DNA of 64,000 nt from JAFAXD01 sp963760435. Lineage in GTDB: Bacteria > Pseudomonadota > Alphaproteobacteria > Rhizobiales > Xanthobacteraceae. The stretch is taken from the NCBI GenBank assembly GCA_963760435.1, contig CAVXDE010000036.1:248001-312000 (forward strand), in the 5' to 3' direction. Shown here in pieces: positions 1 to 8,858 of this stretch (position 1 is its first letter; the number at the start of each line of letters is the position of its first letter). A program made the translations under genes and the position numbers. The notes beneath the pieces are model-generated. The model did no database searches. It was not told the origin of the DNA and saw only the letters and a list, made by a program, of their open reading frames with translations.

Positions 1-1933
1 GCAACGCGAGCTGGCGCGTGAGGTTCAGATCGAACCCGGCTTCCACCAGAGCCGCGTCCTGCGCCAGCGGGACACCGGCGGTTACGAAAGACGCGCCATT
101 GCTCTCGAACGCAAGTGCCGCGGTCGGATTGATGGTGCCGAAAGCATGCTGCCAAGCGGCCGAGACATGCGGGGTGACTACAAAGCCATTCGCGAGCACG
201 TAGTTGATCGCTGCGCGAGCACCAAGGCTGGAATAACCGACATCTTCTGTACTGCTAGAACCGCTGAGCGCCGCAATGTTGTTGCTTCCGGTTTCGGCAA
301 AGCCGTCAGTATTGAGATGCACGAACGCCAATCCGGCGAACGGTTCGGTAGCAATCTGCCCGAACGATGTGCCGTATCCCACTTCGCCAAACACTTGCGC
401 CGTGGTCGCGTGATAGCGAGCGCTCTCAAAGTCCGAGAAACCGGGGAAGATGATGGCGCGGCTGGTATCGATCGTGTGGAAGCTCCCTGATGCAGCGCCG
501 CGCAGGTTCCAAGGACCGAAGCTCGCCGCGGTGTAACCGGCAACATGGCCGGTCTCAATACCGGCGGAGCTTGTCGGGTCGGCGATGCTCAGAGACGAAT
601 TGGTGTAACCGCCCGCTAGACCGACCAGCCAATTGGGCGCGAAGCGGCGGTCAATACCAGCGAAGACGCCGGCGAGATCGCGGTTCACGTTCGCGGCATT
701 GCCATTGCCGTTGAGTTTGCCCCAGGCACCAACGCCTTGGGCCCACAACACAGTCTCGGGTGCAGGCAGCGCGGCAGGCGGCGGAGCCTTCACCGGAAAT
801 GGAGCCTTGGATTGGGCCGAATACGCCAGGGCAGAATCCGAATCTAAATCGCCGGCATGAGAATCCGCCCCGCCCAGATACGCTAAAGTGGGCCCGCCGA
901 GGCCAAGCGCCGCGCCTGGGCCAGCCCCGCCCATGAAAGACGCCTGGCGCATGCGCCCAAGCAGTGTCTCGCGCAGATAGACGCTATCGCTGAGGATCGC
1001 TGTGCGGGCGCTCGCGTGGACCTCGCCGTCGAGCTGCAGAAGTGCTTCGCGCAGTGGTGTTGGGTCAGTCCCGTAGTTGAGCAGATCGAGGCTGTTGTAC
1101 ATGCTGTCCATGCCGGTAAACAGCGCCGGATAAGGCCCGCGGTCGAGTGCGCCAGCTACCGCTCCGGCGTTCCCGCCTCCGGCGCGCGGTCCGTAGAGGA
1201 GTGCCAGGGCGCCGAGCGGCTGTGCCTCGACGAAGCTGCTTTGCGGCAGAAAAAGCGGGTATTGCGCCGACGAGCTGCATCCCGCCTGGTCCTGCTGTCT
1301 GCCAATCACATACTGCTGCACCGCGCCGCCGCGGCCCCACACGCCGGTCGGGTTATTCGGTGGAGCCGCGTTAAGGATCGGACCTGCCGTACCGAACAGG
1401 AGGCAAGTCCCTGCCGGCACCTGCACAATGGTCTGCATGGTCGGTGTGCCTGGGAGGGCCAACACGTCGCGGATTTGCTCAGGAGTGAGCCCGCGCACTG
1501 CATTTGATCCAACAATGAATGATCCTTGCTGACCATTCCCGGTGTAGAAGCGGACGAATTGCGTTGGCACTGCCGTCAATATGGCGACTGCAGACGACGA
1601 CGTAGAATTGACGAACGACAGCGTCGTTGGAGTTATGAGGCCGTCCAAAAAGTTGTTGGCATCAACCCCGTTGGTGATTGACGCCACGGACGTGCCCTGC
1701 TGGCCCAGCCTGGCAAAGCTCTGACCGCGTACCACCGGGCCAAGAACGATCTGGCCTGGAGGCAGAGGCCCTGTCTGAGAAGTCGCCGGGCCGGCGTAGG
1801 CGATGACGGCAAGCGCAGCGCAAACGGATGCGCGCCAGATCCGTCTGACCTGAGAACGTAGCCGCTCGCGTACTGTCCTAGTGAAGACTTGCTGCTCGCC
1901 CCCCTGCAAATATTTGCTGCCCGTCGCACTCAT
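1..1933 (-). CDS. Autotransporter outer-membrane beta-barrel protein, 3' end outside the window
   Basis: An open frame of about 644 codons runs from an ATG at 1933, preceded by a GGGGGG stretch, to the window edge with no stop. Residues 1-55 form a long N-region plus a hydrophobic stretch ending near AYAGPATSQT, an extended signal peptide. The middle is a passenger rich in Gly, Gln, Pro and Thr. Around residues 290-330 comes a linker with GEVHASARTAILSDS, typical of the segment before type V barrels. From about residue 400 (LWAQGVGAWGKLNGNGNA) the sequence is a classic autotransporter beta-domain (PF03797), with PFAGLAFVHLNTDGF in the barrel. The last strands and the terminal aromatic residue are off the edge. 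Family assignment is strong; the passenger function is unknown. It is monocistronic as far as can be seen. Confidence 0.85.
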   Translation of the reverse strand, partial: MSATGSKYLQGGEQQVFTRTVRERLRSQVRRIWRASVCAALAVIAYAGPATSQTGPLPPGQIVLGPVVRGQSFARLGQQGTSVASITNGVDANNFLDGLITPTTLSFVNSTSSSAVAILTAVPTQFVRFYTGNGQQGSFIVGSNAVRGLTPEQIRDVLALPGTPTMQTIVQVPAGTCLLFGTAGPILNAAPPNNPTGVWGRGGAVQQYVIGRQQDQAGCSSSAQYPLFLPQSSFVEAQPLGALALLYGPRAGGGNAGAVAGALDRGPYPALFTGMDSMYNSLDLLNYGTDPTPLREALLQLDGEVHASARTAILSDSVYLRETLLGRMRQASFMGGAGPGAALGLGGPTLAYLGGADSHAGDLDSDSALAYSAQSKAPFPVKAPPPAALPAPETVLWAQGVGAWGKLNGNGNAANVNRDLAGVFAGIDRRFAPNWLVGLAGGYTNSSLSIADPTSSAGIETGHVAGYTAASFGPWNLRGAASGSFHTIDTSRAIIFPGFSDFESARYHATTAQVFGEVGYGTSFGQIATEPFAGLAFVHLNTDGFAETGSNNIAALSGSSSTEDVGYSSLGARAAINYVLANGFVVTPHVSAAWQHAFGTINPTAALAFESNGASFVTAGVPLAQDAALVEAGFDLNLTRQLAL

Positions 1934-2559
1934 GCTCGCCCCCCGGCTTAGTGCGCTATCCGACACGAGCGTAACATCAAAAACACATTTTGACTGTTGT
2001 AGCCACGCCACAGTTTGCGAAAAACGAAATAGTCGCGGCAGCGCTACATAAAATATTCCCGCGCCGAGCTAACGTTCGCGGGCGATCAACACTTTGGTAA
2101 GTGCGCAGCGGAATTATGATTCGATCGATCTTGATTGCTGCCTCTCATTGTTGAGCCTGGCCAATCTGCCGACAGTCACAAAGCCCCGCGCCCTTGCTGG
2201 TAAAATGGATTTGATGCTGATGAGTATGGTTGTTATCGCCCCAATCCGATCAGGACCCACTGATACAACTTTATGCGGGATCTATTACTCGCCGCACTTT
2301 CCGCGGCTTGCATGCGCGCCTGTTCAACCCAAGCAACACTGTTCCCCAACTGTAACTGGAAGAGTTGTTTTCATTATATCTATTTTGAAGCATTTCGCGA
2401 TCGGTGCTGCGATAAGGTAATGCAGACCCATTCCCGAGATTAGCTCATTGCCGCCCGGAGACTGCCATCTACCAGCCTCCTCGATGCCTGGGTCTGGTCC
2501 AAAGTCAAAAAGTCTGGCTACAATGTTCTGGCGCGTAAGTCGGCCGCAGGGAGAAACGC
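1934..2559. other. Gene-poor intergenic stretch
   Basis: About 625 bases, noticeably more AT-rich than the surrounding genes, separate the divergently placed autotransporter and VOC genes. Short open frames exist, but none has a convincing ribosome site or recognisable protein. The part next to 1933 presumably carries the autotransporter promoter. No clear repeat or RNA was seen. Confidence 0.5.
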
Positions 2560-2985
2560 ATGAACCGCCCCACCATTCGGCATCTCGCCATCTTTGTTCG
2601 CGACGTGGACAAGGTCGCGGAGTTTTATCAGTCCGTATTCCAGATGGACCTTATCAAAAAGGCCGAAGCGACCGCGACGGAGGGGAAAGCGTATTTTCTC
2701 TCGGACGGGTATTTGACCTTGGCGGTGTTGCCCCAGCGCCTGGCGGGCGAGGTCGCGCACGGCATCAATCACTTCGGCTTCACGGTCGAGGATACGGCCG
2801 AGATCTCGCGCCGGATCGTCGAGCTCGGCGTCGAGGAGCCGAAGAAAAGGCCGTCGACGCGCCCGTTTGCGGAGCACCGGGGGTGTGATCCGGAGGGGAT
2901 CTTGTTTGATCTGTCGGAGCATGGGTTTGGACGGGCCGAGACGAAGGATGAGCGGGCGAAGAGGAAGGTCGTGGCGGAGGCCTGA
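2560..2985 (+). CDS. VOC (glyoxalase/bleomycin-resistance) family protein
   Basis: A 141-residue single-module vicinal-oxygen-chelate protein. The first beta-alpha-beta unit opens with IRHLAIFVRDVDKVAEFY and the second contains HGINHFGFTVED. His8, His71 and Glu120 sit where the family binds its divalent metal, so an intact metal site is plausible after dimerisation. The substrate cannot be told; such proteins include lyases, dioxygenases and resistance proteins. A GGGAG ribosome site precedes the ATG. The basic C-terminal tail (KDERAKRKVV) is probably disordered. It is followed by a long hairpin and is likely a single-gene transcript. Confidence 0.8.
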   Translation: MNRPTIRHLAIFVRDVDKVAEFYQSVFQMDLIKKAEATATEGKAYFLSDGYLTLAVLPQRLAGEVAHGINHFGFTVEDTAEISRRIVELGVEEPKKRPSTRPFAEHRGCDPEGILFDLSEHGFGRAETKDERAKRKVVAEA

Positions 2986-3044
2986 GCTGTCGGGTGCGTC
3001 GGTTCGGGGCATTCGCGTATGGCACGGCCGGGCGAGCGACTCCC

Positions 3045-3085
3045 TCACCTTTCCCCGCAAGTGGATCGCTTGCGGGGAGAGGTGG
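3045..3085. terminator. Long GC-rich hairpin after the VOC gene
   Basis: CCCCGCAAG (3053-3061) pairs perfectly with CTTGCGGGG (3069-3077), and pairing extends outward through CACC/GGTG with one or two G-U pairs. The loop is TGGATCG. No T-tract follows, so it may be a REP-like repeat or an mRNA 3' stabiliser rather than a true intrinsic terminator. Confidence 0.5.
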
Positions 3086-3155
3086 AGACCGCGCTGCTGT
3101 GCGTAGCCATCTAACGCAAATGCGATTGCCCTCGGCAGGTCAACGAAGAAACCTT

Positions 3156-4118
3156 ATGACCCGGTCTCTCGGCGCCGCCGCCGTCGCCGCGTTCCTGGCG
3201 CTGAGCTGCCCAGCCTTGGCGCAACAGTTTCCGCAGCACGAAATTCATGTCTATTGTGGGTTTCCGGCCGGCAGCAGCGCCGATGTATGGGTGCGCCACA
3301 TCGCCGAGGGGCTGCGGCCGCTGGCGGGCAAGCCGGTCATTGTCGAGAACAAGGTCGGCGCCAGCGGCAACCTGGCCGTGGAGGCCTTGACCCACGCCAA
3401 GCCCGATGGGCACACGCTCGCTATTTCGCCGGGCGGTCCCCTCTCCTACAACGTCCATCTCTACAAACGGCTCGGCTACGATCCTGTCGCAGGACTCGCG
3501 CCGATCGGTACGGTCGTCAAATTCCCGTTCGTCCTGGTCGTCGACCCGAAGCGACCGGTCAGCTCCGTCGCGGAGCTCGTGGCGCAACTGAAAGGCAAGC
3601 CAGGTGACGCGACTTATGGGGCCACCGGCGGCGGGCCGATCGTGCTCTCGGAACTGCTCAAATACCACGCGGGCTTCAACGCAGTTCAGGTCCTGTACCG
3701 CAACACGTCGGCGATCATGAACGATCTCATGGCGGGCAATCTCGATTTCGTGTTCATGGATTCAGCGAGCGCGCTCGCGCAAATCCATGAAGGCCGCCTC
3801 AAGGCGCTGGCTGTCAGCACGCCGGCGCGCTCGGCGCTGGCGCCGGATATCCCGACAATGGCCGAGGCGGGCTTTCCCGGGATTGATCGCATCGCCTGGT
3901 TCGGCGCGGTCCTGCCCAAGGACACACCCGACAGCATCGCCGGCACTTTCAACAGCTGGATCCAAACAATTCTGGCGAGCGACGAGACGAAGCGCTTCTT
4001 TCAGACCGCCGGCGCTGAGGTGTTCCCGGGCACGCCCGAACAGTTGACCGTGCTGCAGCGGGATGAAATCGAAAAATGGGCGAAGCTGGCCAAGCTCGCC
4101 AAGATGGAACCGCAATAG
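3156..4118 (+). CDS. Bug/TctC-family tricarboxylate-type substrate-binding protein
   Basis: A 320-residue periplasmic receptor. The signal peptide (MTRSLGAAAVAAFLALSCPALAQQ) is followed by the family hallmark IHVYCGFPAGSSADVWVRHIAE, then PVIVENKVGASGNLAVEAL, the Bug loop that contacts a carboxylated ligand. Later blocks (DIPTMAEAGFPGI; WFGAVLPKDTP) are also typical. The ATG at 3156 is chosen because the signal peptide begins there; longer frames upstream add non-signal sequence. Known relatives bind citrate, nicotinate, terephthalate or amino acids. No TctA/TctB membrane subunits are nearby, so this is an orphan receptor whose ligand cannot be inferred. Confidence 0.92.
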   Translation: MTRSLGAAAVAAFLALSCPALAQQFPQHEIHVYCGFPAGSSADVWVRHIAEGLRPLAGKPVIVENKVGASGNLAVEALTHAKPDGHTLAISPGGPLSYNVHLYKRLGYDPVAGLAPIGTVVKFPFVLVVDPKRPVSSVAELVAQLKGKPGDATYGATGGGPIVLSELLKYHAGFNAVQVLYRNTSAIMNDLMAGNLDFVFMDSASALAQIHEGRLKALAVSTPARSALAPDIPTMAEAGFPGIDRIAWFGAVLPKDTPDSIAGTFNSWIQTILASDETKRFFQTAGAEVFPGTPEQLTVLQRDEIEKWAKLAKLAKMEPQ

Positions 4119-4146
4119 GGAGACCGCGGCAACGCCCCCGTTCTGG

Positions 4147-5418
4147 CTAACCGACAGAGCTCGTTTCGGGAGGCGCAATCAGACGCGGAACGGCGCGAGG
4201 CGTGGCGGCAGGTTGCATCGGCTCAATGTTGTCTGCCCGATCATTGCTCGAATAGCGTGACAGAGAATCCAGGAGCTTGCGGTTTGTTCCTTCGAGGCTG
4301 CTGATGTGCTCCAGATTGCGCCTCGCCTCTTCTCGCAGGCGCTGATTCATCCGGCCAAAGAAGTCCACCCTGGCTTCCAGCGCAACGCGTTTGTTCTCGG
4401 AGTCATTCAGCTGCTTTTCCCTGATCGCCAGCGTCTCGGAGACGACCGCCTTGCGACCTTCAAACTGATCGGCCTGCACGATATTGTCCTTTCGCAGTTG
4501 ATCAAGCTGCAGCTGCAGAGACATTGCGGCCTCGTTTGCCCTGCTGCTCGCTTGCTGTTCTGCGACATATTTTTCAGCCATGGACTTTGCTTCGCGCTCG
4601 GCCATTTCAAGATTGCTCACCGCGGATGCGAGCTCGGATTTGAGCCCGGCGTTCTCGTGCATCAGCGACTGGATCGAAAAGTCCCGCTCCTTCAGCTTCT
4701 GGCCGGTTGCTGCTCTTTCCTCGGTCGCGCGTTGACGCGCTGCGTCCGAGGACGTCAGCTTGTCAACCAGCTCACCGTTGGCCTTCCGCGCACTGGCATT
4801 CTCGGCTTCCAGCGCAATCATCCTGCGCTCCGTCTCCGCGAGCTCCTTGCGCACAGTGCGAAGCTCGTCCTCCAATCTGATCATTTCAGGCCGAACGAAG
4901 TCCAGTTCGTGCTCGGCGTCGGCAAGCCTTTTCTTGTAATCATCGTTTGCCACGCTCAACTGCGCGACCGAGACTTCACTCTTGCGGGCCGATTCCACCG
5001 CGCTGCTGACCTGGGAGCCGATCGTCGCAAGGCGGTCGCTCAACAATTCAAAGTCCAACGATAGGCCAGAGACCAACGTTGCATGCTTGCTTCTTATTTC
5101 AACGGCTTGGTTGCGCAAAGCCAGCATCAACGATCCGATATTCGTGGCGTCGTCCTCCATCGTATCGTCGGCAGCGGCCGTATCCGCGGCAGGGGTCGTA
5201 TCGTGGGCAGCGGCCCTATCGAGGGTGACATCCCCTGCGATCGGAGGGCTCTCCCATTCAACCAGGGTCGCTTGCTTTGGGGCGCGCTTTCGCAAAAGTC
5301 GAGCGGCCAGCCTCACCGCGCCGAAGGCGATCAAGGCAAACAGAATGAACTCGATGGCCCAATCCAGTAGCTCATTGCCCGTGCTACCGATGAAGTCGGT
5401 CAAAAATAGACTAAACAT
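4147..5418 (-). CDS. Membrane-anchored coiled-coil protein of unknown function
   Basis: 423 residues. One hydrophobic helix lies at about residues 18-42 (WAIEFILFALIAFGAVRLAA), followed by a basic stop-transfer patch (RLLRKRAPK), an acidic Ala/Asp/Thr-rich linker to about residue 95, and then roughly 280 residues of almost uninterrupted charged heptad-like sequence predicted to be coiled coil. The tail is Pro-rich and ends SSVG. The layout suggests a cytoplasmic rod tethered to the inner membrane, as in cell-envelope or chromosome scaffolds, but no named family is recognised. It converges on the Bug receptor gene with a 28-base gap and appears to be transcribed alone. Confidence 0.75.
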   Translation of the reverse strand: MFSLFLTDFIGSTGNELLDWAIEFILFALIAFGAVRLAARLLRKRAPKQATLVEWESPPIAGDVTLDRAAAHDTTPAADTAAADDTMEDDATNIGSLMLALRNQAVEIRSKHATLVSGLSLDFELLSDRLATIGSQVSSAVESARKSEVSVAQLSVANDDYKKRLADAEHELDFVRPEMIRLEDELRTVRKELAETERRMIALEAENASARKANGELVDKLTSSDAARQRATEERAATGQKLKERDFSIQSLMHENAGLKSELASAVSNLEMAEREAKSMAEKYVAEQQASSRANEAAMSLQLQLDQLRKDNIVQADQFEGRKAVVSETLAIREKQLNDSENKRVALEARVDFFGRMNQRLREEARRNLEHISSLEGTNRKLLDSLSRYSSNDRADNIEPMQPAATPRAVPRLIAPPETSSVG

Positions 5419-5794
5419 GGAGCCCCCGTAACAGCAATTTCATCTGCTTGTTATATTCTGACCGTATACTGCCCAACTCAGCGAGGAAAGTCGGTTAACG
5501 GGTGAGCAGTCCAATTACGCGTGGAAAATTTTCAGCATCGCCAGCAATCGAGCTTCGGCCGATAATCTGATCTAGCCCTTTGATGCCGTTATGCATTCGG
5601 ATCGTTCGTGACGGATCGATGACAATTGCGTGCGACGACAGGGCATCGTTTGACGGCCAGATATGCAGACAATGCAACGTTCGAATGTGGCCTCCGGCGC
5701 TGAATCATCGCACCGGCGGCATGCCGCGGGGCGGTGCTTCGACATCGTGCTGCTCGTGCAATCCGCGGCGCGCTTGGGCGTCGCCTCATTGCCC
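5419..5794. other. Intergenic stretch, no supported gene
   Basis: About 375 bases between two minus-strand genes. It should carry the promoter of the coiled-coil membrane protein. A 60-codon minus-strand frame (5495-5677) has no clear ribosome site or homology and is not accepted. Confidence 0.4.
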
Positions 5795-6292
5795 TTACGC
5801 CCTCAATCGCCGCCACCAGGGCCGGGCGCGCAGTGCCGCCAGATCGGCCTGCGCCTGCATGGCGGCCGCGCGTTCCCCCTCGGCTTGGGCACGCGCGACG
5901 GCGATCTCGCCCTCGGCACGGGCTGCCGCTTCCTTCGCGGCCATGAGATCGAGGGTCGTGCGCAGCACCTCGCTCAGGAGCTTGTCCGCCCGGTCGCGCT
6001 CGCGCTCGAAGTCCGCCCGATGACCGGCTGCCGCGGCCTCGACCCGGGCAAGCTCGGTTTCCAACAATTCGATGTGCGCTTTGAGCTCGGTCGCGACCGA
6101 TAGGTGGCCGGCCGGTGGCCGGGCGGGCAGCGGCTTGTGCGCGATCTCAGAAAGATCAACGGTGACCAGCGTCTTTCCATCATTCGCGCGTTGGCGGGGA
6201 AGCCGCAATCGTTTGACGAGTGACCGGGCGGCCTCCGGTGAGCAGCCCAAGCGCTGTCCCAGATCAGCATAAGTAAGAGCCTCGACGGCCAT
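5795..6292 (-). CDS. Small HTH plus coiled-coil DNA-binding-like protein
   Basis: 165 residues. The N-terminal 35 residues (LTYADLGQRLGCSPEAARSL) read as a helix-turn-helix of the kind that tests whether a codon-like rule applies to a DNA site. A Pro-rich linker follows, then about 90 residues of Ala/Glu/Arg-rich coiled coil, and the tail ends in RPWWRRLRA. HTH-coiled-coil proteins ending in a WWRR patch are frequent small orphans in Bradyrhizobium-like genomes; their function is not established. KfrA-like plasmid proteins share the design but I see no partition genes. It is isolated, with gene-poor DNA on both sides. Confidence 0.7.
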   Translation of the reverse strand: MAVEALTYADLGQRLGCSPEAARSLVKRLRLPRQRANDGKTLVTVDLSEIAHKPLPARPPAGHLSVATELKAHIELLETELARVEAAAAGHRADFERERDRADKLLSEVLRTTLDLMAAKEAAARAEGEIAVARAQAEGERAAAMQAQADLAALRARPWWRRLRA

Positions 6293-6599
6293 GGCTTATC
6301 GCTCCGTTCGGGCGGTGACCGGGTGGACTGCATCGTGCGGAGATAAGGTTAACAAGGCGTTCGCAGAGATCGCGGCACGCCGGGGCGACGGGCACGATCC
6401 GCCCTACCCCACGCGCCGCTCGGCATTAATTCAATGTCAACATTTCATGGACAAAAATGAATGCGCGGTGCGGTCCTGCAAGAGCCCACGCTTGTATCAG
6501 CATGGCCCGGGTCGCTTTTGCCGGCTTGGTCCGACTATTTGCGTGCGCGTCGTTTCCTCATGGCATGCCTTGCCGCAAGGGGCGCCAGGGAATGCGAAC
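6293..6599. other. Intergenic stretch, no supported gene
   Basis: About 307 bases between divergent genes. It probably holds promoters in both directions. No convincing coding frame or structured RNA was found. Confidence 0.4.
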
Positions 6600-6815
6600 A
6601 TGACAACAACCGAACTATCTCAGGCCGTCGAGAGTGTCGCGTTCATGATCCGGGGAGAGCCGCGCGCGGTCGAGCTGCGTTATCTCCATGGCTTGCTCGA
6701 CATGTTGACCGAATGGGAAAGCACGCATCCGAACGAAGCTGATTCGGAGCCGTTGATCACCGCGATCCACGACCTGGTCTCGACGCTCGTCCTGAACGCA
6801 GAACCGAGCGCCTGA
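6600..6815 (+). CDS. Small hypothetical protein, 71 aa
   Basis: An acidic, soluble protein beginning MTTTELSQAVESVAFMIRGE. It lacks Cys, a signal peptide and membrane segments and is predicted mostly helical. The ATG at 6600 has AGGGAA at a good distance; the frame is also open upstream but without another suitable ribosome site. No family recognised. It converges on a secreted small protein 10 bases away. Confidence 0.55.
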   Translation: MTTTELSQAVESVAFMIRGEPRAVELRYLHGLLDMLTEWESTHPNEADSEPLITAIHDLVSTLVLNAEPSA

Positions 6816-6825
6816 GACCAGCCGC

Positions 6826-7077
6826 TCATTTCCTCCGTGCCCGCTCCAGGCAGGCTAGAAACACCTGGGTCGTACCGCCAAGACTGACTGGGCCCGTTTT
6901 TGGGTCGACGTAATTGCCATATTGCCAGCGGCCGGTCTGGGGATTGCACCGCCCCCCGATTTGCACGGCACACTTTGCCTGAATGCTGGTGCAGGCCGCC
7001 TGGGTCGATGGCACAGGGAATGCGGCTGCGGCCGTCAGGCCGATGATCGCGCTCAGTATGGCTCTGTGGATCGGCAC
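6826..7077 (-). CDS. Small secreted cysteine-containing protein
   Basis: About 83 residues from a GTG at 7077. A GGAGGAG ribosome site 8 bases upstream favours this start over the in-frame ATG at 7101. A signal peptide (PIHRAILSAIIGLTAAAAFPVPSTQA) precedes a short mature domain with four Cys (ACTSIQAKCAVQIGGRCN...LACLE) that could form two disulfides. Function unknown. It is likely periplasmic or extracellular. Confidence 0.65.
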   Translation of the reverse strand: MPIHRAILSAIIGLTAAAAFPVPSTQAACTSIQAKCAVQIGGRCNPQTGRWQYGNYVDPKTGPVSLGGTTQVFLACLERARRK

Positions 7078-7238
7078 GCCAGCTCCTCCTCCCCGCACCA
7101 TGCCGTGTTGCAGACCACGATCACGGGGCGATCACGCTCGGGACAGCCACGACGCTATCTTGACCAAAGCCCAAGCCGCAGAGCATAGAACCTTACCGTC
7201 GGGGATTCGCCCGCACACGTCCAGCCGGGGATAGCGCC

Positions 7239-7613
7239 GTGAAACCGAGCTCACGCCTTGCATTCGGAATTGCCCTCGCCGCCCTGTCAGTGACGGCCGC
7301 GATCGACGCCGCGGACGCGGCCAATCGCTTCGACGGGTCCTGGTGGGTGACCATCACTACGACGCGCGGCAGTTGCAGCTCCGGCGGGATGTTCCGCCTC
7401 GAGGTCCGCAACGGCGGCGTCTACGGCGGCGGCGGCGGCTTTGCGGTCGGCGGCCGGGTCGCCCCCAACGGCGCCACGTCGGTGAGCGTGAGCTCGGGGT
7501 CATCGCGCGCCAGCGGAGGCGGGCGGCTTGCCGGCAATTCGGGCCGCGGCTCCTGGCGCGGCTCCGGCTCCGAGGGCGCCTGCAGCGGTGTGTGGACAGC
7601 TAGCCGCGGGTGA
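7239..7613 (+). CDS. Small secreted Gly/Ser-rich protein
   Basis: 124 residues with a GTG start, signal peptide (SSRLAFGIALAALSVTAAIDAADA) and a mature part beginning NRFDGSWWVTITTTRGSC. The rest alternates short beta-prone segments with Gly runs (GGVYGGGGGF) and Ser-rich stretches (VSVSSGSSRASGGGRLAGNS), ending with a second Cys near ACSGVW. The FDGSW start and the RASG-GRL-GNSG-GSWRG pattern fit a common Bradyrhizobium family of exported proteins without known role. It converges with the binding-protein gene 11 bases away. Confidence 0.7.
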   Translation: MKPSSRLAFGIALAALSVTAAIDAADAANRFDGSWWVTITTTRGSCSSGGMFRLEVRNGGVYGGGGGFAVGGRVAPNGATSVSVSSGSSRASGGGRLAGNSGRGSWRGSGSEGACSGVWTASRG

Positions 7614-7623
7614 TGCAATCCGA

Positions 7624-8718
7624 TCAGCGCTGGTCGCCCGAAGACGCTGCGCTCAAACCGAAGATCTGTGTATAGCGAGCCTTGACGTCCTCGCTCTGCG
7701 CCGCGACGGCATTCGGGTCGCTGCGCATCAGCTTGATCGCCGACAAGGGCGGCCGCCCTGCCCTGTCTTTCACCGCCGCATGGAACGAGTGCAAGGCGCC
7801 GCGGTCGACCAGGAACTGTTGCGCCTCCAGGCTGAATAGAAAGCTTTGGAACAGGCGGGCCGCATTCGGCTGCGGCGCGCTTGCGAAGACGGCCGAGGGC
7901 GTGGTGATCAGCGGGGTCCCCTCCGTTGCGTAGACGATCTCCACCGGGGCGCCTGCGTCCTTGAGCAGCGTCAGCGCGGAATCGACCCCGTCGGCCTGCA
8001 CGGCGTGCTTGCCCGCGGCAATCAGCTTTGGCGGCTCCAGCGCCGACTGGACCTGCGTCACATCCTGCCGCGCGAGCTTTTCGAAATAAGACCAACCCAG
8101 ATCCCGCGCGAGCTCAAAGGTGGCCGTCAGGATGGTGCCGCTGTAGCTCGGATTGGCCTTGACGATTGCACCTTTCCAACGATCGTCGAGCAGATCCGCG
8201 AACGCGCTTGGCGCACCATCCGGTTTGATCAGCTGCGTGTTGTAGGCAATCGGGCTGAGCCAGGAAAACAGTGCCGCATACATCCCGTCGGGGTCGACGG
8301 CATCCGACGGGAAGTGTTGCGCGACGTCCTGCGGCACATAAGGCGCAAGCAAGCCGTCGCGCTTCCAGCGCACAAAGTGCGATTCATCGGTGCTGCAGAT
8401 GACGTCGACCTCATGCAGGCCGAGGTTGCGTTCGTCCTCGACGCGTTGAAAGATGCGTTCTGCACCCGATCGCTTCACGCCAACCTTGACGCCCGGATAT
8501 CTCCGCTCAAACGCTTTGCCCAGTTCCTCGGCAAGCGGAATGTCCATGGCGGTGTAGAACACGACCAGGCCTTCCTTGCGGGCAGCCTCGATCATATCCG
8601 GCGTGACGGAGGTCGGCTTCGGCGCCTCCGCACGCAGGATGGCCGGCATCAGCAGGGCAGATCCCAACGCAACCGACAGCTTGATCGCTTCACGTCTCGA
8701 TACGGTTGCGTACCGCAT
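7624..8718 (-). CDS. Fe(3+)/FbpA-type ABC transporter substrate-binding protein
   Basis: 364 residues. The ATG at 8718 follows GAGGGA and begins MRYATVSRREAIKLSVALGS, a twin-arginine-like leader (SRREAIK). The mature part contains GLVVFYTAMDIPLAEELGKAFERRYPGVKV, the fold signature of the extracellular solute-binding family 1/8 that includes FbpA, AfuA and PhnS-like receptors. Later SWLSPIAYNT and PSAFADLLDDRWKGAI are also typical. No permease or ATPase gene is adjacent, so ligand (iron, phosphonate, polyamine or other) is undetermined. It is an orphan receptor. Confidence 0.88.
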   Translation of the reverse strand: MRYATVSRREAIKLSVALGSALLMPAILRAEAPKPTSVTPDMIEAARKEGLVVFYTAMDIPLAEELGKAFERRYPGVKVGVKRSGAERIFQRVEDERNLGLHEVDVICSTDESHFVRWKRDGLLAPYVPQDVAQHFPSDAVDPDGMYAALFSWLSPIAYNTQLIKPDGAPSAFADLLDDRWKGAIVKANPSYSGTILTATFELARDLGWSYFEKLARQDVTQVQSALEPPKLIAAGKHAVQADGVDSALTLLKDAGAPVEIVYATEGTPLITTPSAVFASAPQPNAARLFQSFLFSLEAQQFLVDRGALHSFHAAVKDRAGRPPLSAIKLMRSDPNAVAAQSEDVKARYTQIFGLSAASSGDQR

Positions 8719-8858
8719 GTTTCCATCCCTCGCGCAGGTCAGGAGCGCCCGGACACGACGCACTAATCTAGTCTAACAGTTTTTCGCCCGCACCGGAGCG
8801 GCAACGCACGGACTGCGTTGGCTCATTGTTGCGGCTGCGGTAACATGGAGGCGGGCCT

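Noticed and set aside
2094..2420. A 108-codon plus-strand frame in the gap before the VOC gene
   Set aside because: It starts at a TTG with no ribosome site, the sequence is AT-richer than genes here, and the translation has no recognisable domain or signal peptide.
5495..5677. A 60-codon minus-strand frame (HAIVIDPSRTIRMHNGIKG...)
   Set aside because: Protein-like in places, but no ribosome site and no homology I can name. It could be a remnant; not listed as a gene.
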